DNA of 64,000 bases. Origin: Parabacteroides sp. TM07-1AC (GTDB taxonomy: Bacteria; Bacteroidota; Bacteroidia; Bacteroidales; Tannerellaceae). The DNA lies in assembly GCF_003480915.1 (NCBI RefSeq), contig NZ_QUKD01000008.1:151854-215853 (forward strand). The letters run 5' to 3'. Position 1 is the stretch's first letter; every line of letters begins with the position of its first letter. The notes under the pieces are model-generated. The model had not been told where the DNA came from, ran no database searches, and saw nothing but the letters and a program-made list of their open reading frames with translations. Positions 46,534 through 55,717 of this stretch are shown here, piece after piece. Both the position numbers and the translations under genes were made by a program.

Positions 46534-48465
46534 ATGAACTACGGATTTATAAAAGTAGCAGCAGCCGTCCCCCACGTACAGGCGGCAGACTGTTCTTATA
46601 ATATAGGGCAGATAGAAAACCTGATGCGCCAAGCATCGGAAAAGGGAGTCCAGCTGATCGCTTTCCCCGAATTGTCGGTGACGGCCTATACCTGCCTCGA
46701 CTTGTTTGCCCAGCAAACTTTACTGAAGAATGCAGAACAGGCCCTATTAAAACTCGTGGGTGACACCGCCGACCTGAACCTGCTCACCATCGTCGGTGCC
46801 CCGCTCGTAACGGACAACCGACTGATCAATGCCGCCATCGCTTTCCAGAGCGGAAAGATAATAGGCGTAGTTCCCAAAACATATCTGCCGAACTACAAAG
46901 AATTTCAGGAACAGCGCTGGTTTACTTCCGCTACCGAGCTATGGGATAAAACCATCTCGATCGGAAACAACCGATACCCAATGAATAGTCACCTATTATT
47001 CACCTCCGGACAGGTAAAAGTCGGTATCGAGATATGTGAAGACCTGTGGGTTCCCGTTCCCCCCAGTTCCCTACTGGCGATGGAAGGAGCCAATATCCTG
47101 GTAAATATATCCGCCAGCAACGAACTGATCGGTAAACACCATTACCTTCGTTCGCTGATCCGCCAGCAATCTGCCCGTTGTATGGCAGGATATGTCTATA
47201 CCTCCGCTGGTTTCGGAGAATCCAGCACAGACCTTGTTTTTGCAGGTAACGGCATCATTGCCGAAAACGGAAATCTCCTGGAAGAATCACCGCGCTTCAC
47301 CATGCAGGAACAACTAATCATCAGTGAGATCGACGTTGAAAACCTGCAAAACGACCGTCGCGTGAACACCAGCTTCATGCACGGAGCCTCCACATTATTA
47401 CCGGAGGAAACGATCGTAGTCCCGTTCGCCCTGTCCGAAACTTCCGGAGATCCGGTACTGACGCGTACGATCGACCCGCATCCATTCACTCCTTCCGGCG
47501 ATGCTCTAAAAGAGCGTTGCGAAGAAATCTTCCAGATCCAGGTAGCCGGACTAGCCAAACGCATGGTCCATACCCACTCTAAAACGGCGGTTGTCGGTAT
47601 TTCAGGTGGACTGGATTCCACATTAGCCCTGTTGGTAACCGTGATGACCTTCGATGCGCTCGGCATCCCCCGGGGTCAGATACTCGGTATCACCATGCCC
47701 GGCTTCGGAACCACCGACCGCACCTATACCAATGCTTGCGACCTGATCCGCCACCTGGGTGTCACCCTGAAAGAAATTTCGATCAAAGATGCCTGCCTCC
47801 AACACTTCAAAGACATCGACCACGATCCGTCCGTCCATGATGTAACCTACGAGAACAGCCAGGCACGCGAACGTACCCAAATCCTGATGGACGTTGCCAA
47901 CCAGGTAGGCGGTATGGTGATCGGAACCGGCGACCTGTCGGAACTGGCACTGGGTTGGGCGACCTACAACGGCGATCATATGTCGATGTACGGCGTCAAC
48001 GGAAGTATCCCTAAAACATTGGTCAAATACCTGGTAGAATGGGTTGCCCACAACCGGGTGGATGAAGCCTCCCGCGCTACCTTGCTGGATATCGTCGATA
48101 CCCCTATCAGTCCCGAACTGATCCCGGCAGATGAAAACGGAAATATCAAACAGAAAACGGAAGACCTGGTAGGCCCCTACGAACTACACGATTTCTTCCT
48201 GTATCATTTCCTCCGCTTCGGCTCCTCACCTGCCAAGATTTACTTCCTGGCCGGGCAGGCTTTCAAGGACAATTACGACAAGGAGACAATCAAAAAATGG
48301 CTCTATACGTTCTTCCGCCGTTTCTTCCAGCAACAGTTCAAACGAAGTTGCCTGCCCGACGGCCCGAAAGTCGGTTCCGTCAGCCTTTCCCCACGTGGCG
48401 ACTGGCGTATGCCGAGCGATGCAATGGCAACGTTGTGGCTGAAAGAGATAGAAGGGTTGAAGTAA
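46534..48465 (+). CDS. nadE: Glutamine-dependent NAD+ synthetase
   Basis: Last step of NAD synthesis: deamido-NAD plus glutamine and ATP. The 643-residue protein fuses an N-terminal nitrilase-type glutaminase (Glu in FPELSVTAY, Lys in VVPKTYLPNYKEF, nucleophile Cys in GIEICEDLWVP) to a C-terminal synthetase (P-loop GISGGLDSTLAL, GTGDLSELALGWATYNGDH). It is coupled to a 58-residue ORF upstream and ends at a clear terminator. Confidence 0.96.
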   Translation: MNYGFIKVAAAVPHVQAADCSYNIGQIENLMRQASEKGVQLIAFPELSVTAYTCLDLFAQQTLLKNAEQALLKLVGDTADLNLLTIVGAPLVTDNRLINAAIAFQSGKIIGVVPKTYLPNYKEFQEQRWFTSATELWDKTISIGNNRYPMNSHLLFTSGQVKVGIEICEDLWVPVPPSSLLAMEGANILVNISASNELIGKHHYLRSLIRQQSARCMAGYVYTSAGFGESSTDLVFAGNGIIAENGNLLEESPRFTMQEQLIISEIDVENLQNDRRVNTSFMHGASTLLPEETIVVPFALSETSGDPVLTRTIDPHPFTPSGDALKERCEEIFQIQVAGLAKRMVHTHSKTAVVGISGGLDSTLALLVTVMTFDALGIPRGQILGITMPGFGTTDRTYTNACDLIRHLGVTLKEISIKDACLQHFKDIDHDPSVHDVTYENSQARERTQILMDVANQVGGMVIGTGDLSELALGWATYNGDHMSMYGVNGSIPKTLVKYLVEWVAHNRVDEASRATLLDIVDTPISPELIPADENGNIKQKTEDLVGPYELHDFFLYHFLRFGSSPAKIYFLAGQAFKDNYDKETIKKWLYTFFRRFFQQQFKRSCLPDGPKVGSVSLSPRGDWRMPSDAMATLWLKEIEGLK

Positions 48466-48469
48466 ACAA

Positions 48470-48499
48470 AAAAGGCCATCGGAATCCCGGTGGCCTTTT
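48470..48499 (+). terminator. Terminator after nadE
   Basis: AAAAGGCCATCGG pairs with CCGGTGGCCTTTT (one G-T position) with a T run on the plus strand and A run before it, so it may serve the convergent GH109-like gene as well. Confidence 0.8.
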
Positions 48500-48557
48500 C
48501 ATTTATATTGTTGTTCCGTAGGGGCGGTTCGCGAACCACCCTTACACCCCCGACATA

Positions 48558-49961
48558 TTACATACCGAATTCCGGTTTACGGTTAATCCATTGTCCGCGA
48601 GTAAAGTCTGGGAAGTCAACCAATGCACCGCCACGAGCGATAGACATTTCTGACAAAGCGGAGATAGCACTCCAAGCAGCAGCATCATAGCAATCCATTG
48701 GAGCCGGACGTTTGTTCTTGATGCGATCGATCAGGTCATACATCATGATAAAGTCCATACCACCGTGACCGGCTTCTTTTGCCTGAGCATCCAACTGAGC
48801 CCATAGTTTATGGTCGTATTTCTTGAACCATTCGTCAGAATTATCCCAACGGTGAGGTTTAGACTGGCCTTCCACATATACATGATCACCATCGTTCATC
48901 CACAAACCATCTGTACCCTGAATACGGAATCCCAAAGAATAAGGACGAGGAGAATTTGTATCGTGAGTCACGATGATCGTCTGTCCGTTCGCACATTTGA
49001 TCATAGAAGTAACGATGTCACCCAGGTTAAAGCGAACCTTAGCCAACGGATGGTTTTCACCACCATTATCTACGATAAACTTATGCAATCCGCGAGATTG
49101 AGTTGCCATAGCAGACATAGCAACGAAGCGGTTACCACGGTTGATATCCATACAATTGGCAACCGGTCCGATACCGTGAGTCGGATACACGTCCCCATTA
49201 CGATGTACAGAGTGATTCGTACGCCACTGAGCTTCAGCAAAAGCCGTCGGGCCCATACGCAACTCACCACCCTTCTGGTAAGTATAGTTCTTACCATCAT
49301 TGAATTTTACATCACGCAAGTCATGTTCGTAACCGCAACCACCGTGCAGCAATTCACCGAACAAACCTTCGCGAACCATGTTCAATGCCGCCATACAATC
49401 ACGACGATAGCAAACATTTTCCATGATGTTCAGATGGCTTCCTGTTGCTTCCGATACATTGACCAGGTCCCAGCATTCTTCCAACGTATTGGCGGCAGAA
49501 ACTTCCACACCTACGTAAGGAACACCGGCTTTCATAGCAGCTACCGACATCGGTACGTGCCATTCCCACGGGCTGGCAATGATTACGCAATCAAACTCCT
49601 CATTGTTCAACATCTTTTCAAATTCACGTTCGCCACCTTTATACACTTTCGGAGCGTCAACGTTAAATTTAGCAATGTGTTTGAGAGTTCTGTCGATCGG
49701 TCCCTGTTGGATATCACAAATAGCAACGATCTTATTACCCGGAATAGCCAACACATTATTAATGTGTTCATGACAACGAGAACCAGTTCCGATAAATCCG
49801 AAACGTAGTTTGCCATCATCTTTTCCGGCTGTTTTTTTCTTCTGAGGTTCCGGAGAACCTGCTACTGTAGTGGCCGATGCTGTACCAGCCATGGCCAAAC
49901 CTGCCGCACCAACTCCGGCGGCGGTCATTTTCTTAAGAAAGGAACGACGAGTGTTTTCCAT
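48558..49961 (-). CDS. Gfo/Idh/MocA-family oxidoreductase, GH109-like (alpha-N-acetylgalactosaminidase type)
   Basis: A 467-residue protein with a twin-arginine-like signal (NTRRSFLKKMTAAGVGAAGL), then a Rossmann domain (LRFGFIGTGSRCHEHINNVL) and the GH109 signature region (ENVCYRRDCMAALNMVREGL, NHSVHRNGDVYPTHGIGPVA, YDAAAWSAISALSEMS). GH109 enzymes hydrolyse alpha-GalNAc linkages by an NAD-dependent route. It follows the sulfatase gene by 99 bp on the same strand, supporting joint action on sulfated host glycans. Substrate specificity is not proven by sequence. Confidence 0.85.
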   Translation of the reverse strand: MENTRRSFLKKMTAAGVGAAGLAMAGTASATTVAGSPEPQKKKTAGKDDGKLRFGFIGTGSRCHEHINNVLAIPGNKIVAICDIQQGPIDRTLKHIAKFNVDAPKVYKGGEREFEKMLNNEEFDCVIIASPWEWHVPMSVAAMKAGVPYVGVEVSAANTLEECWDLVNVSEATGSHLNIMENVCYRRDCMAALNMVREGLFGELLHGGCGYEHDLRDVKFNDGKNYTYQKGGELRMGPTAFAEAQWRTNHSVHRNGDVYPTHGIGPVANCMDINRGNRFVAMSAMATQSRGLHKFIVDNGGENHPLAKVRFNLGDIVTSMIKCANGQTIIVTHDTNSPRPYSLGFRIQGTDGLWMNDGDHVYVEGQSKPHRWDNSDEWFKKYDHKLWAQLDAQAKEAGHGGMDFIMMYDLIDRIKNKRPAPMDCYDAAAWSAISALSEMSIARGGALVDFPDFTRGQWINRKPEFGM

Positions 49962-50060
49962 GTTCTTTTATTAGTATTTCTTGTTAAGTGGGCAAATTTA
50001 TAATATTTAATCAACTTCTCAAATATGTTTAGAAAAAAAAGAAGCAATCAAATGTATCAA

Positions 50061-51581
50061 TTAATAATTTGTAATCTTTCCTGTCTCTCTTTTTAGCTTT
50101 TCAAACGTCATCATCATTTGTCGCAAACGCCGGGGTTCCTTTTCCGCCAAATTGTGTTCCTGTCCGATGTCTTCCTTTATATTATATAATTGATAACAAT
50201 TTCCCAGACCGGAAAAACCGACCCCGTCAGGATCGTCATAATAAGCAGGATAAGGCGGTATCATCACCCAATCACCCTGATGCAGGGCATAATTGAAATA
50301 ACCTTCGGTAACCAGCTCCCGACGTCCCTGATCGCTTTTTCCTAAAAAAACAGGTAACGTGTTCTGGCTATCCGTCTTATCCGGATACGTCTGTCCCGTC
50401 AATGCCGCCAAAGATGCCAGCAAATCCATCTGACAAACCAGTGCATCGGATACACCGGGCTTGACAACCGCCGGCCAACGCAACAGGAACGGAATGCAAG
50501 TACCTCCATCATACAAGCTCGTCTTTCCACCCCGGTGAGGACCTGCCATTTTATGATCTCCGACCAACTCTACGGCCTGATCCTGATAACCGTCGTCCAG
50601 CACAGGCCCATTATCGCTGGTCAGAATTACCAACGTATTTTCCGTCAATCCCAACCGATCCAGTTCATTCAAAAACTCCGTCACACACCAGTCTGCCTCC
50701 AGAATAACATCTCCACGGGGTCCCATTCCCGACTTTCCGGCAAATTTCTGATTCGGTACGCGAGGCACATGCGGCTGATGCAATCCGTAATACAGGAAGA
50801 ACGGTTTGTCCTTATTGTCTTTCAGAAAACCTTTTGCTTTCTCCAGGAACAATTCGGCCATATCCTCGTCTTTCCATTGGGCAGCTTTACCGCCTTTCTG
50901 AAATCCGATACGGGGAACGCCATTCACGATCGCCCCCGCATGCCCCACACTCGGATGCATCCGGAGCAATTCCGGATTATCCTTACCGGTCGGTTCACCC
51001 GGGAAATTATGCTTATAACTGACATACAACGGATCATTCGGATCGAGTCCGACACCTTTACCATTTTCAATAAAGATACAAGGTACGCGGTCATTGGTTG
51101 CCGCCTGGATAAATGAATAGTCATATCCCACTTCTTTTGCTCCGGGATAGACCGTTTCGTTCCAGTCGACCGCCCCGTCACCCAGTCCCAGATGCCATTT
51201 ACCGACCGAACCGGTTGTATATCCCGCCTGCTTCATCACCTTCGGCAAAGTGATTTGCTGGGTATCAATGATCAAAGCCGCATTGCCCGGAAGTATCTTG
51301 GCATCTTTATTTGTCCAGGGATACAACCCGGTCAGAAGAGAATAACGGCTGGGCGTAGAAGTAGCCGCCGTACAATATCCCTGCGTAAAACGCAATCCCT
51401 CATTGGCTATCCGGTCCATCCCCGGAGTACGAATCGTGGTAGCGCCATAACAGCTCAGGTCGCCGTACCCCAGATCGTCAGCTACAATAACCACCACGTT
51501 GGGCTGCTGCCCCGTTTGGGCATAGACGTTTAAGGTGAACATAGCTCCTATTCCGGCAGCTATACATAGTAGATTTTTCAT
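50061..51581 (-). CDS. Sulfatase, serine-type (FGly precursor Ser)
   Basis: Removes sulfate esters from glycans in the periplasm. The 506-residue protein has a signal peptide (MKNLLCIAAGIGAMFTLNVY), metal-binding Asp35-Asp36 (VIVADDLGYGD) and the sulfatase motif S-T-P-S-R at residues 75-79, so the catalytic formylglycine comes from Ser75 and needs an anaerobic maturase (anSME) encoded elsewhere. LYYGLHQPHVPRVPNQKFAG and TSDNGPVLDDGYQDQ complete the site. Probably co-transcribed with the GH109-like gene. Confidence 0.92.
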   Translation of the reverse strand: MKNLLCIAAGIGAMFTLNVYAQTGQQPNVVVIVADDLGYGDLSCYGATTIRTPGMDRIANEGLRFTQGYCTAATSTPSRYSLLTGLYPWTNKDAKILPGNAALIIDTQQITLPKVMKQAGYTTGSVGKWHLGLGDGAVDWNETVYPGAKEVGYDYSFIQAATNDRVPCIFIENGKGVGLDPNDPLYVSYKHNFPGEPTGKDNPELLRMHPSVGHAGAIVNGVPRIGFQKGGKAAQWKDEDMAELFLEKAKGFLKDNKDKPFFLYYGLHQPHVPRVPNQKFAGKSGMGPRGDVILEADWCVTEFLNELDRLGLTENTLVILTSDNGPVLDDGYQDQAVELVGDHKMAGPHRGGKTSLYDGGTCIPFLLRWPAVVKPGVSDALVCQMDLLASLAALTGQTYPDKTDSQNTLPVFLGKSDQGRRELVTEGYFNYALHQGDWVMIPPYPAYYDDPDGVGFSGLGNCYQLYNIKEDIGQEHNLAEKEPRRLRQMMMTFEKLKRETGKITNY

Positions 51582-51599
51582 ATTTTATGCTTTCATGAA

Positions 51600-51627
51600 T
51601 AAAAAAGGCGTTGATTATCCAACGCCT
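51600..51627 (-). terminator. Terminator of the DEAD-box helicase gene
   Basis: On the minus strand AGGCGTTG pairs perfectly with CAACGCCT around 6 nt and is followed by a T run, 18 bp before the sulfatase start. Confidence 0.75.
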
Positions 51628-51628
51628 G

Positions 51629-51636
51629 CAAATATA
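51629..51636 (-). promoter_or_regulatory. Predicted -7 element for the sulfatase-GH109 operon
   Basis: TATATTTG on the minus strand, 47 bp before the ATG at 51581 and directly abutting the terminator stem, so initiation occurs just before or within that hairpin. Confidence 0.45.
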
Positions 51637-51698
51637 ATTAATCATACGGATTTCAAAGCATGTAGCTCCCGATTTTTACTCCATCAGGAATAATGTCT

Positions 51699-52982
51699 TT
51701 ATTTCTTTTTAGTTGTCTTCTGATTTCCGGTTTCTGCCCGCTTCTTATTCCGCCAGTAGCTTCCGTCGCGTTTGCTACCGAACATATTGCGTCGCTTGGA
51801 TTCCTGCTTGATGGCTTCTTTTTTATCGGCTACGGCTGCTTTTACTTCCGCCGTTTCAAATTCGTTTCCCCCGGCAACAGGTATTTGCTTACCGATCAGT
51901 TTCTGGATATCCTTCAGGTACGGAACCTCTTCGGCATCACAGAAAGAATAAGCCACTCCGCTACGTCCGGCACGTCCTGTACGGCCAATACGGTGCACAT
52001 ACGTTTCCGGCACATTGGGCAGTTCGTAATTGATCACATGCGAAAGATGATCCACGTCGATACCGCGGGCAGCAATATCCGTTGCGATCAGCACACGGGT
52101 CGTATGATCCTTAAAGTTGGTCAACGCACGCTGGCGGGCCGTCTGGCTCTTGTTTCCATGAATGGCTTCGGCTCCGATATTGGCTTTCGCCAGGACACGG
52201 GCTACTTTATCCGCCCCATGCTTCGTCCGGGTAAATACCAGTACCGATTCCAACGAGGAGTCTTTCAACAAATGAGTAAGCAGACTTACTTTCTCCCCCT
52301 TTTCTACAAAATAAACGGACTGGTCGATCTTATCCACCGTCGATGAAGCGGGTGTGACCTCTACCTTCCGGGGCTCTACCAGGATTGTTCCGGCAAGACG
52401 TTCTATTTCGGGAGGCATAGTAGCCGAGAAAAACAACGACTGGCGTTTCTTCGGCAATAGGGGCAGGATACGCTTGATATCATGAATAAATCCCATATCG
52501 AGCATACGGTCGGCTTCATCCAGGACAAAATAGTCTAATGTTTTCAGGCTGATAAAACCTTGGTTGATCAAATCCAGCAGACGTCCGGGCGTTGCAATCA
52601 GCACATCCACTCCCTGCTTAAGCACATCCGTCTGGGGCTTCTGTCCCACTCCACCGAATATAACCGTATGTTTCAGCTTGGTATATTTTCCATACGCAGA
52701 AAAACTTTCCCCGATCTGAATCGCCAACTCACGGGTAGGCGTTAGTATCAATGCTTTGATACCACGTGCAAATCCACTCTGACGTTCATTATACAGATTT
52801 TGTAAAATAGGGATTGAAAAAGCTGCCGTCTTACCTGTTCCGGTCTGTGCGCAACCTAATAAATCGTATCCATCTAAAACATTGGGAATCGCTTCTGCTT
52901 GTATAGGGGTTGGGATGGTGTATCCTTCTTCTCTGAGAGCCTTACGTATCGGCTCGATCAGTTGTAATTGTTCAAATGTCAT
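51699..52982 (-). CDS. DEAD-box ATP-dependent RNA helicase (RhlE-like)
   Basis: Unwinds structured RNA in ribosome assembly or RNA decay. A 427-residue protein with Q motif [19 protein letters not shown], motif [20 protein letters not shown], motif [11 protein letters not shown], motif III FFSATMP, and in lobe two [11 protein letters not shown] and [13 protein letters not shown] basic tail ([20 protein letters not shown]) fits RNA binding. A palindrome lies in its leader. Confidence 0.93.
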   Translation of the reverse strand: MTFEQLQLIEPIRKALREEGYTIPTPIQAEAIPNVLDGYDLLGCAQTGTGKTAAFSIPILQNLYNERQSGFARGIKALILTPTRELAIQIGESFSAYGKYTKLKHTVIFGGVGQKPQTDVLKQGVDVLIATPGRLLDLINQGFISLKTLDYFVLDEADRMLDMGFIHDIKRILPLLPKKRQSLFFSATMPPEIERLAGTILVEPRKVEVTPASSTVDKIDQSVYFVEKGEKVSLLTHLLKDSSLESVLVFTRTKHGADKVARVLAKANIGAEAIHGNKSQTARQRALTNFKDHTTRVLIATDIAARGIDVDHLSHVINYELPNVPETYVHRIGRTGRAGRSGVAYSFCDAEEVPYLKDIQKLIGKQIPVAGGNEFETAEVKAAVADKKEAIKQESKRRNMFGSKRDGSYWRNKKRAETGNQKTTKKK

Positions 52983-52995
52983 CTAATAAAATGCT

Positions 52996-53010
52996 GAGCC
53001 GTCACGGCTC
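52996..53010 (-). promoter_or_regulatory. Palindrome in the DEAD-box helicase leader
   Basis: GAGCCGT-C-ACGGCTC, a perfect 7-bp stem with a 1-bp centre, 13 bp before the ATG. As RNA the one-base loop is too tight, so it is better read as a DNA-binding site or a slightly opened hairpin near the ribosome binding site. Confidence 0.4.
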
Positions 53011-53028
53011 GTTAAATAAATAATGGGA

Positions 53029-53036
53029 CAAAGATA
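53029..53036 (-). promoter_or_regulatory. Predicted -7 element for the DEAD-box helicase
   Basis: TATCTTTG on the minus strand, 46 bp before the ATG at 52982. Confidence 0.5.
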
Positions 53037-53104
53037 GTCAAATATATCGATATTACCTTACATTCCTATATACATAATAATATTTTCTTCAGGAGTAACC
53101 CGTA

Positions 53105-53337
53105 GTTTCCTCCGCAGGGAATTACAGTTTCCTCCGCAGGGAATTACAGTTTCCTCCGCAGGGAATTACAGTTTCCTCCGCAGGGAATTACAGTTTCCTC
53201 CGCAGGGAATTACAGTTTCCTCCGCAGGGAATTACAGTTTCCTCCGCAGGGAATTACAGTTTCCTCCGCAGGGAATTACAGTTTCCTCCGCAGGGAACTG
53301 GAGTTTCCAAAGAGAGTAACTACGAGGAAACTGTAAT
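53105..53337. repeat. 22-bp tandem repeat array between divergent DEAD-box and recQ genes
   Basis: Nine copies of a unit beginning GTTTCCTCCGCAGGGAATTA start at 53105, 53127, 53149, 53171, 53193, 53215, 53237, 53259 and 53281, exactly 22 bp apart and nearly identical; a decayed tenth starts at 53303. Within the unit TTTCCTCCGCAGGGAA matches its own complement at 12 of 16 positions. An inverted half copy, GAGGAAACTGTAAT, ends the array at 53324-53337. There are no unique spacers, so this is not CRISPR. The rest of 52983-53444 holds two promoters. Confidence 0.95.
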
Positions 53338-53421
53338 AAACTGGCAATCACATAATAGTCTTAAAACAGAAAGAAGCAAGAAGTAATACAAAGATACATG
53401 GAAGTAAATTAGAAATTATAC

Positions 53422-53429
53422 TATCTTTG
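53422..53429 (+). promoter_or_regulatory. Predicted -7 element for recQ
   Basis: TATCTTTG, 15 bp before the ATG at 53445, implying a very short leader. Confidence 0.45.
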
Positions 53430-53444
53430 TAAATTGATTATTGG

Positions 53445-55280
53445 ATGATGAAAGAGTTATTGTTGCTGTTAAAGAAGTTCTTCGGATATACTTCTTTCCG
53501 CCCGTTACAGGCGGAGATTATACAACGCATTTTGAGGAAAGAGGATTCGCTGGTGCTGATGCCTACCGGCGGAGGAAAATCGATTTGCTACCAACTTCCG
53601 GCTATTTACCTGCCAGGAACGGCGGTCGTCATCTCCCCGCTGATCGCCCTGATGAAAGATCAGGTGGGCGGATTGGTAGCCAACGGGATTCCGGCGGCGG
53701 CACTCAACAGCATGATGCCCGAAGAGGAACGGCATCAGATCAAGCAACTCTGCATCCAGGGAAAAATCAAACTGCTTTATCTCTCACCCGAAGCATTGGT
53801 TAGCGAACTTCACTGGCTACTTCCACGTATGGATATCTCACTGATCGCCATCGACGAAGCGCATTGCATTTCACATTGGGGACACGATTTCCGGCCTGAA
53901 TACACCCAGTTGTCCGTCCTGAAAGAACATTTCCCCAAAGTACCGATCGTTGCATTGACGGCAACGGCCGACAAAGTGACCCGTACCGATATCGTCAACC
54001 AGTTGAACCTGCGTGATCCGGAAGTCTTCATTTCTTCTTTCGACCGCCCCAACCTGTCTCTCACTATCCGGAGGGGACTGAACAAGAAGGAAAAGACGGC
54101 AGCTATCGTTCATTTCATCAACGCCCACCGCCGGCAAAGCGGCATCGTTTATTGCATGAGCCGAAACAGTACCGAGGCATTGGCGGAAGAACTTTCCTCT
54201 TACGGGATCAAGGCAACCGCCTATCATGCCGGACTTCCTGCCCCCAAACGCGAAAAGGCACAAGACGATTTTATCAACGACCGGGTGAATGTGGTATGCG
54301 CCACCGTCGCTTTCGGCATGGGAATCGATAAAAGCAACGTGCGCTGGGTGATCCATTACAATATGCCGGGGAGTATTGAAAACTATTATCAGGAGATAGG
54401 ACGTGCCGGACGAGATGGGATGAAAAGTGATACGTTGTTGTTCTATTCGGTGGGCGACCTGCTTGTCCTCCGCCGTTTTGCCGAAGAAAGCGGACAGAAA
54501 GATGTCAACCTACAGAAGCTGAACCGGATGCGACGGTATTGCGAAGCGGATATCTGCCGCCGCCGTATCCTGTTGAGTTATTTCGGGGAAGAGGTCGACC
54601 GGGATTGCGGGAATTGTGATGTATGCAAGAACCCTCCCAAACGTTTCGATGGAAGCGTACTGGTACAAAAGGCACTCAGCGCCATCTTCCGCACAGGCCA
54701 GTTTGTCGGCATGAATATGCTGATTAACATTCTTCGTGGATCGGAAAAAGCGGATATCACCGAGAAAGGATACGATAAACTGAAAACATACGGTGTCGGA
54801 AAAGATCTCTCTTATAAAGAATGGAAAGAATATTTGTATCAGATGCTCCAACTGGGGTATCTTGAAATCGATTACGTCAATGCCGGTATCTTGAAAGTTA
54901 CTCCGTTAGGACGAAAAATACTGTTCGGAGAGCAGAAGGCGATGATGTCCATTTACAAAGAACCGGAAGAGAAAACTTATTTCAGAAGAAAAGATTCCAA
55001 ATTCAAATACCGCCCGATCAAACCACTCAAATCGGCATCGGTCGAAGAAACCTTGCTCGATTCACTCCAGCAACTCCGTAAACAGATTGCCGAAAAAGAA
55101 CAAACGCCCGCCTATATCATCTTTTCGGATGATTCACTGGAAGATATGGTACAAAAGAAGCCGGTCACGCTGGAGGAATTCAGTGAAATACGAGGTGTGG
55201 GTGAAATCAAACTGGATAAATACGGGAAGGTATTCGTGGCACTGATTCGGTTCGTACTGAGACTACCGAAAATAGGGTAG
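53445..55280 (+). CDS. recQ: ATP-dependent DNA helicase RecQ
   Basis: 3'-5' DNA helicase for recombination and repair. The 611-residue protein has motif 0 (FGYTSFRPLQAEII), motif I (LMPTGGGKSICYQLPA), motif II (DEAHCISHWGHDFRPEY), the second lobe (ATVAFGMGIDKSNVRWVIHY, QEIGRAGRDG), the zinc site (CEADICRRRILL then CGNCDVCKNPP), the RQC winged helix and a C-terminal HRDC domain. A second ATG lies one codon in; either start is possible. Confidence 0.95.
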   Translation: MMKELLLLLKKFFGYTSFRPLQAEIIQRILRKEDSLVLMPTGGGKSICYQLPAIYLPGTAVVISPLIALMKDQVGGLVANGIPAAALNSMMPEEERHQIKQLCIQGKIKLLYLSPEALVSELHWLLPRMDISLIAIDEAHCISHWGHDFRPEYTQLSVLKEHFPKVPIVALTATADKVTRTDIVNQLNLRDPEVFISSFDRPNLSLTIRRGLNKKEKTAAIVHFINAHRRQSGIVYCMSRNSTEALAEELSSYGIKATAYHAGLPAPKREKAQDDFINDRVNVVCATVAFGMGIDKSNVRWVIHYNMPGSIENYYQEIGRAGRDGMKSDTLLFYSVGDLLVLRRFAEESGQKDVNLQKLNRMRRYCEADICRRRILLSYFGEEVDRDCGNCDVCKNPPKRFDGSVLVQKALSAIFRTGQFVGMNMLINILRGSEKADITEKGYDKLKTYGVGKDLSYKEWKEYLYQMLQLGYLEIDYVNAGILKVTPLGRKILFGEQKAMMSIYKEPEEKTYFRRKDSKFKYRPIKPLKSASVEETLLDSLQQLRKQIAEKEQTPAYIIFSDDSLEDMVQKKPVTLEEFSEIRGVGEIKLDKYGKVFVALIRFVLRLPKIG

Positions 55281-55316
55281 ATTTACTCCGTTTTATTTCA
55301 GTTTCCAAATATTCCG

Positions 55317-55346
55317 TTTGAGTCGCTCAAATTACCGTTACGGTAA
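55317..55346. repeat. Two abutting 15-bp perfect palindromes after recQ
   Basis: TTTGAG-TCG-CTCAAA (55317-55331) is followed without a gap by TTACCG-TTA-CGGTAA (55332-55346). Both have 6-bp arms and a 3-bp centre but different sequence. They lie 36 bp after the recQ stop; no T run follows, so a standard terminator is doubtful. Confidence 0.6.
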
Positions 55347-55462
55347 AAAAGGGGCAGGTTCATCCAAAACTTTCCTGTAGATTAGCTTCCGAAACAAAGA
55401 GACGGGGACAGTACACCCTACTACCCGATCAACTATAGTATTAACTTATAAATAAACAGCTT

Positions 55463-55669
55463 ATGAATACACTAAGTTTAAAGTTGTCTCAAAGCATATC
55501 CCAATTGTATGAGACTTTGTGCCAGGTTGGAAGAAGTACATTTGCTGAATTACAAAGAGCGACAAATTTTCAGGACACCGAGCTTTGTCTGGCTCTATGC
55601 TCTCTTATGCATGAGAATAAAGTATATCAGGCCCGGATCAGTAATACCATTTATTACATCCTCAAATAG
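55463..55669 (+). CDS. Small winged-helix DNA-binding-like protein (68 aa)
   Basis: A single predicted winged helix: LYETLCQVGRSTFAELQRAT, then TELCLALCSLMHENKVYQAR and a short beta wing ending NTIYYILK. It resembles the DUF2582-type winged-helix proteins of Bacteroidetes, though the match is by pattern only. It stands alone 182 bp after recQ. Confidence 0.65.
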   Translation: MNTLSLKLSQSISQLYETLCQVGRSTFAELQRATNFQDTELCLALCSLMHENKVYQARISNTIYYILK

Positions 55670-55717
55670 CCGAACCTGATATATTTAATCCGCAACACGT
55701 ATTGACAAACGTATAAT

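Noticed and set aside
53105-53310. CRISPR-like array
   Set aside because: Units abut at exactly 22 bp with no unique spacers and no cas genes nearby.
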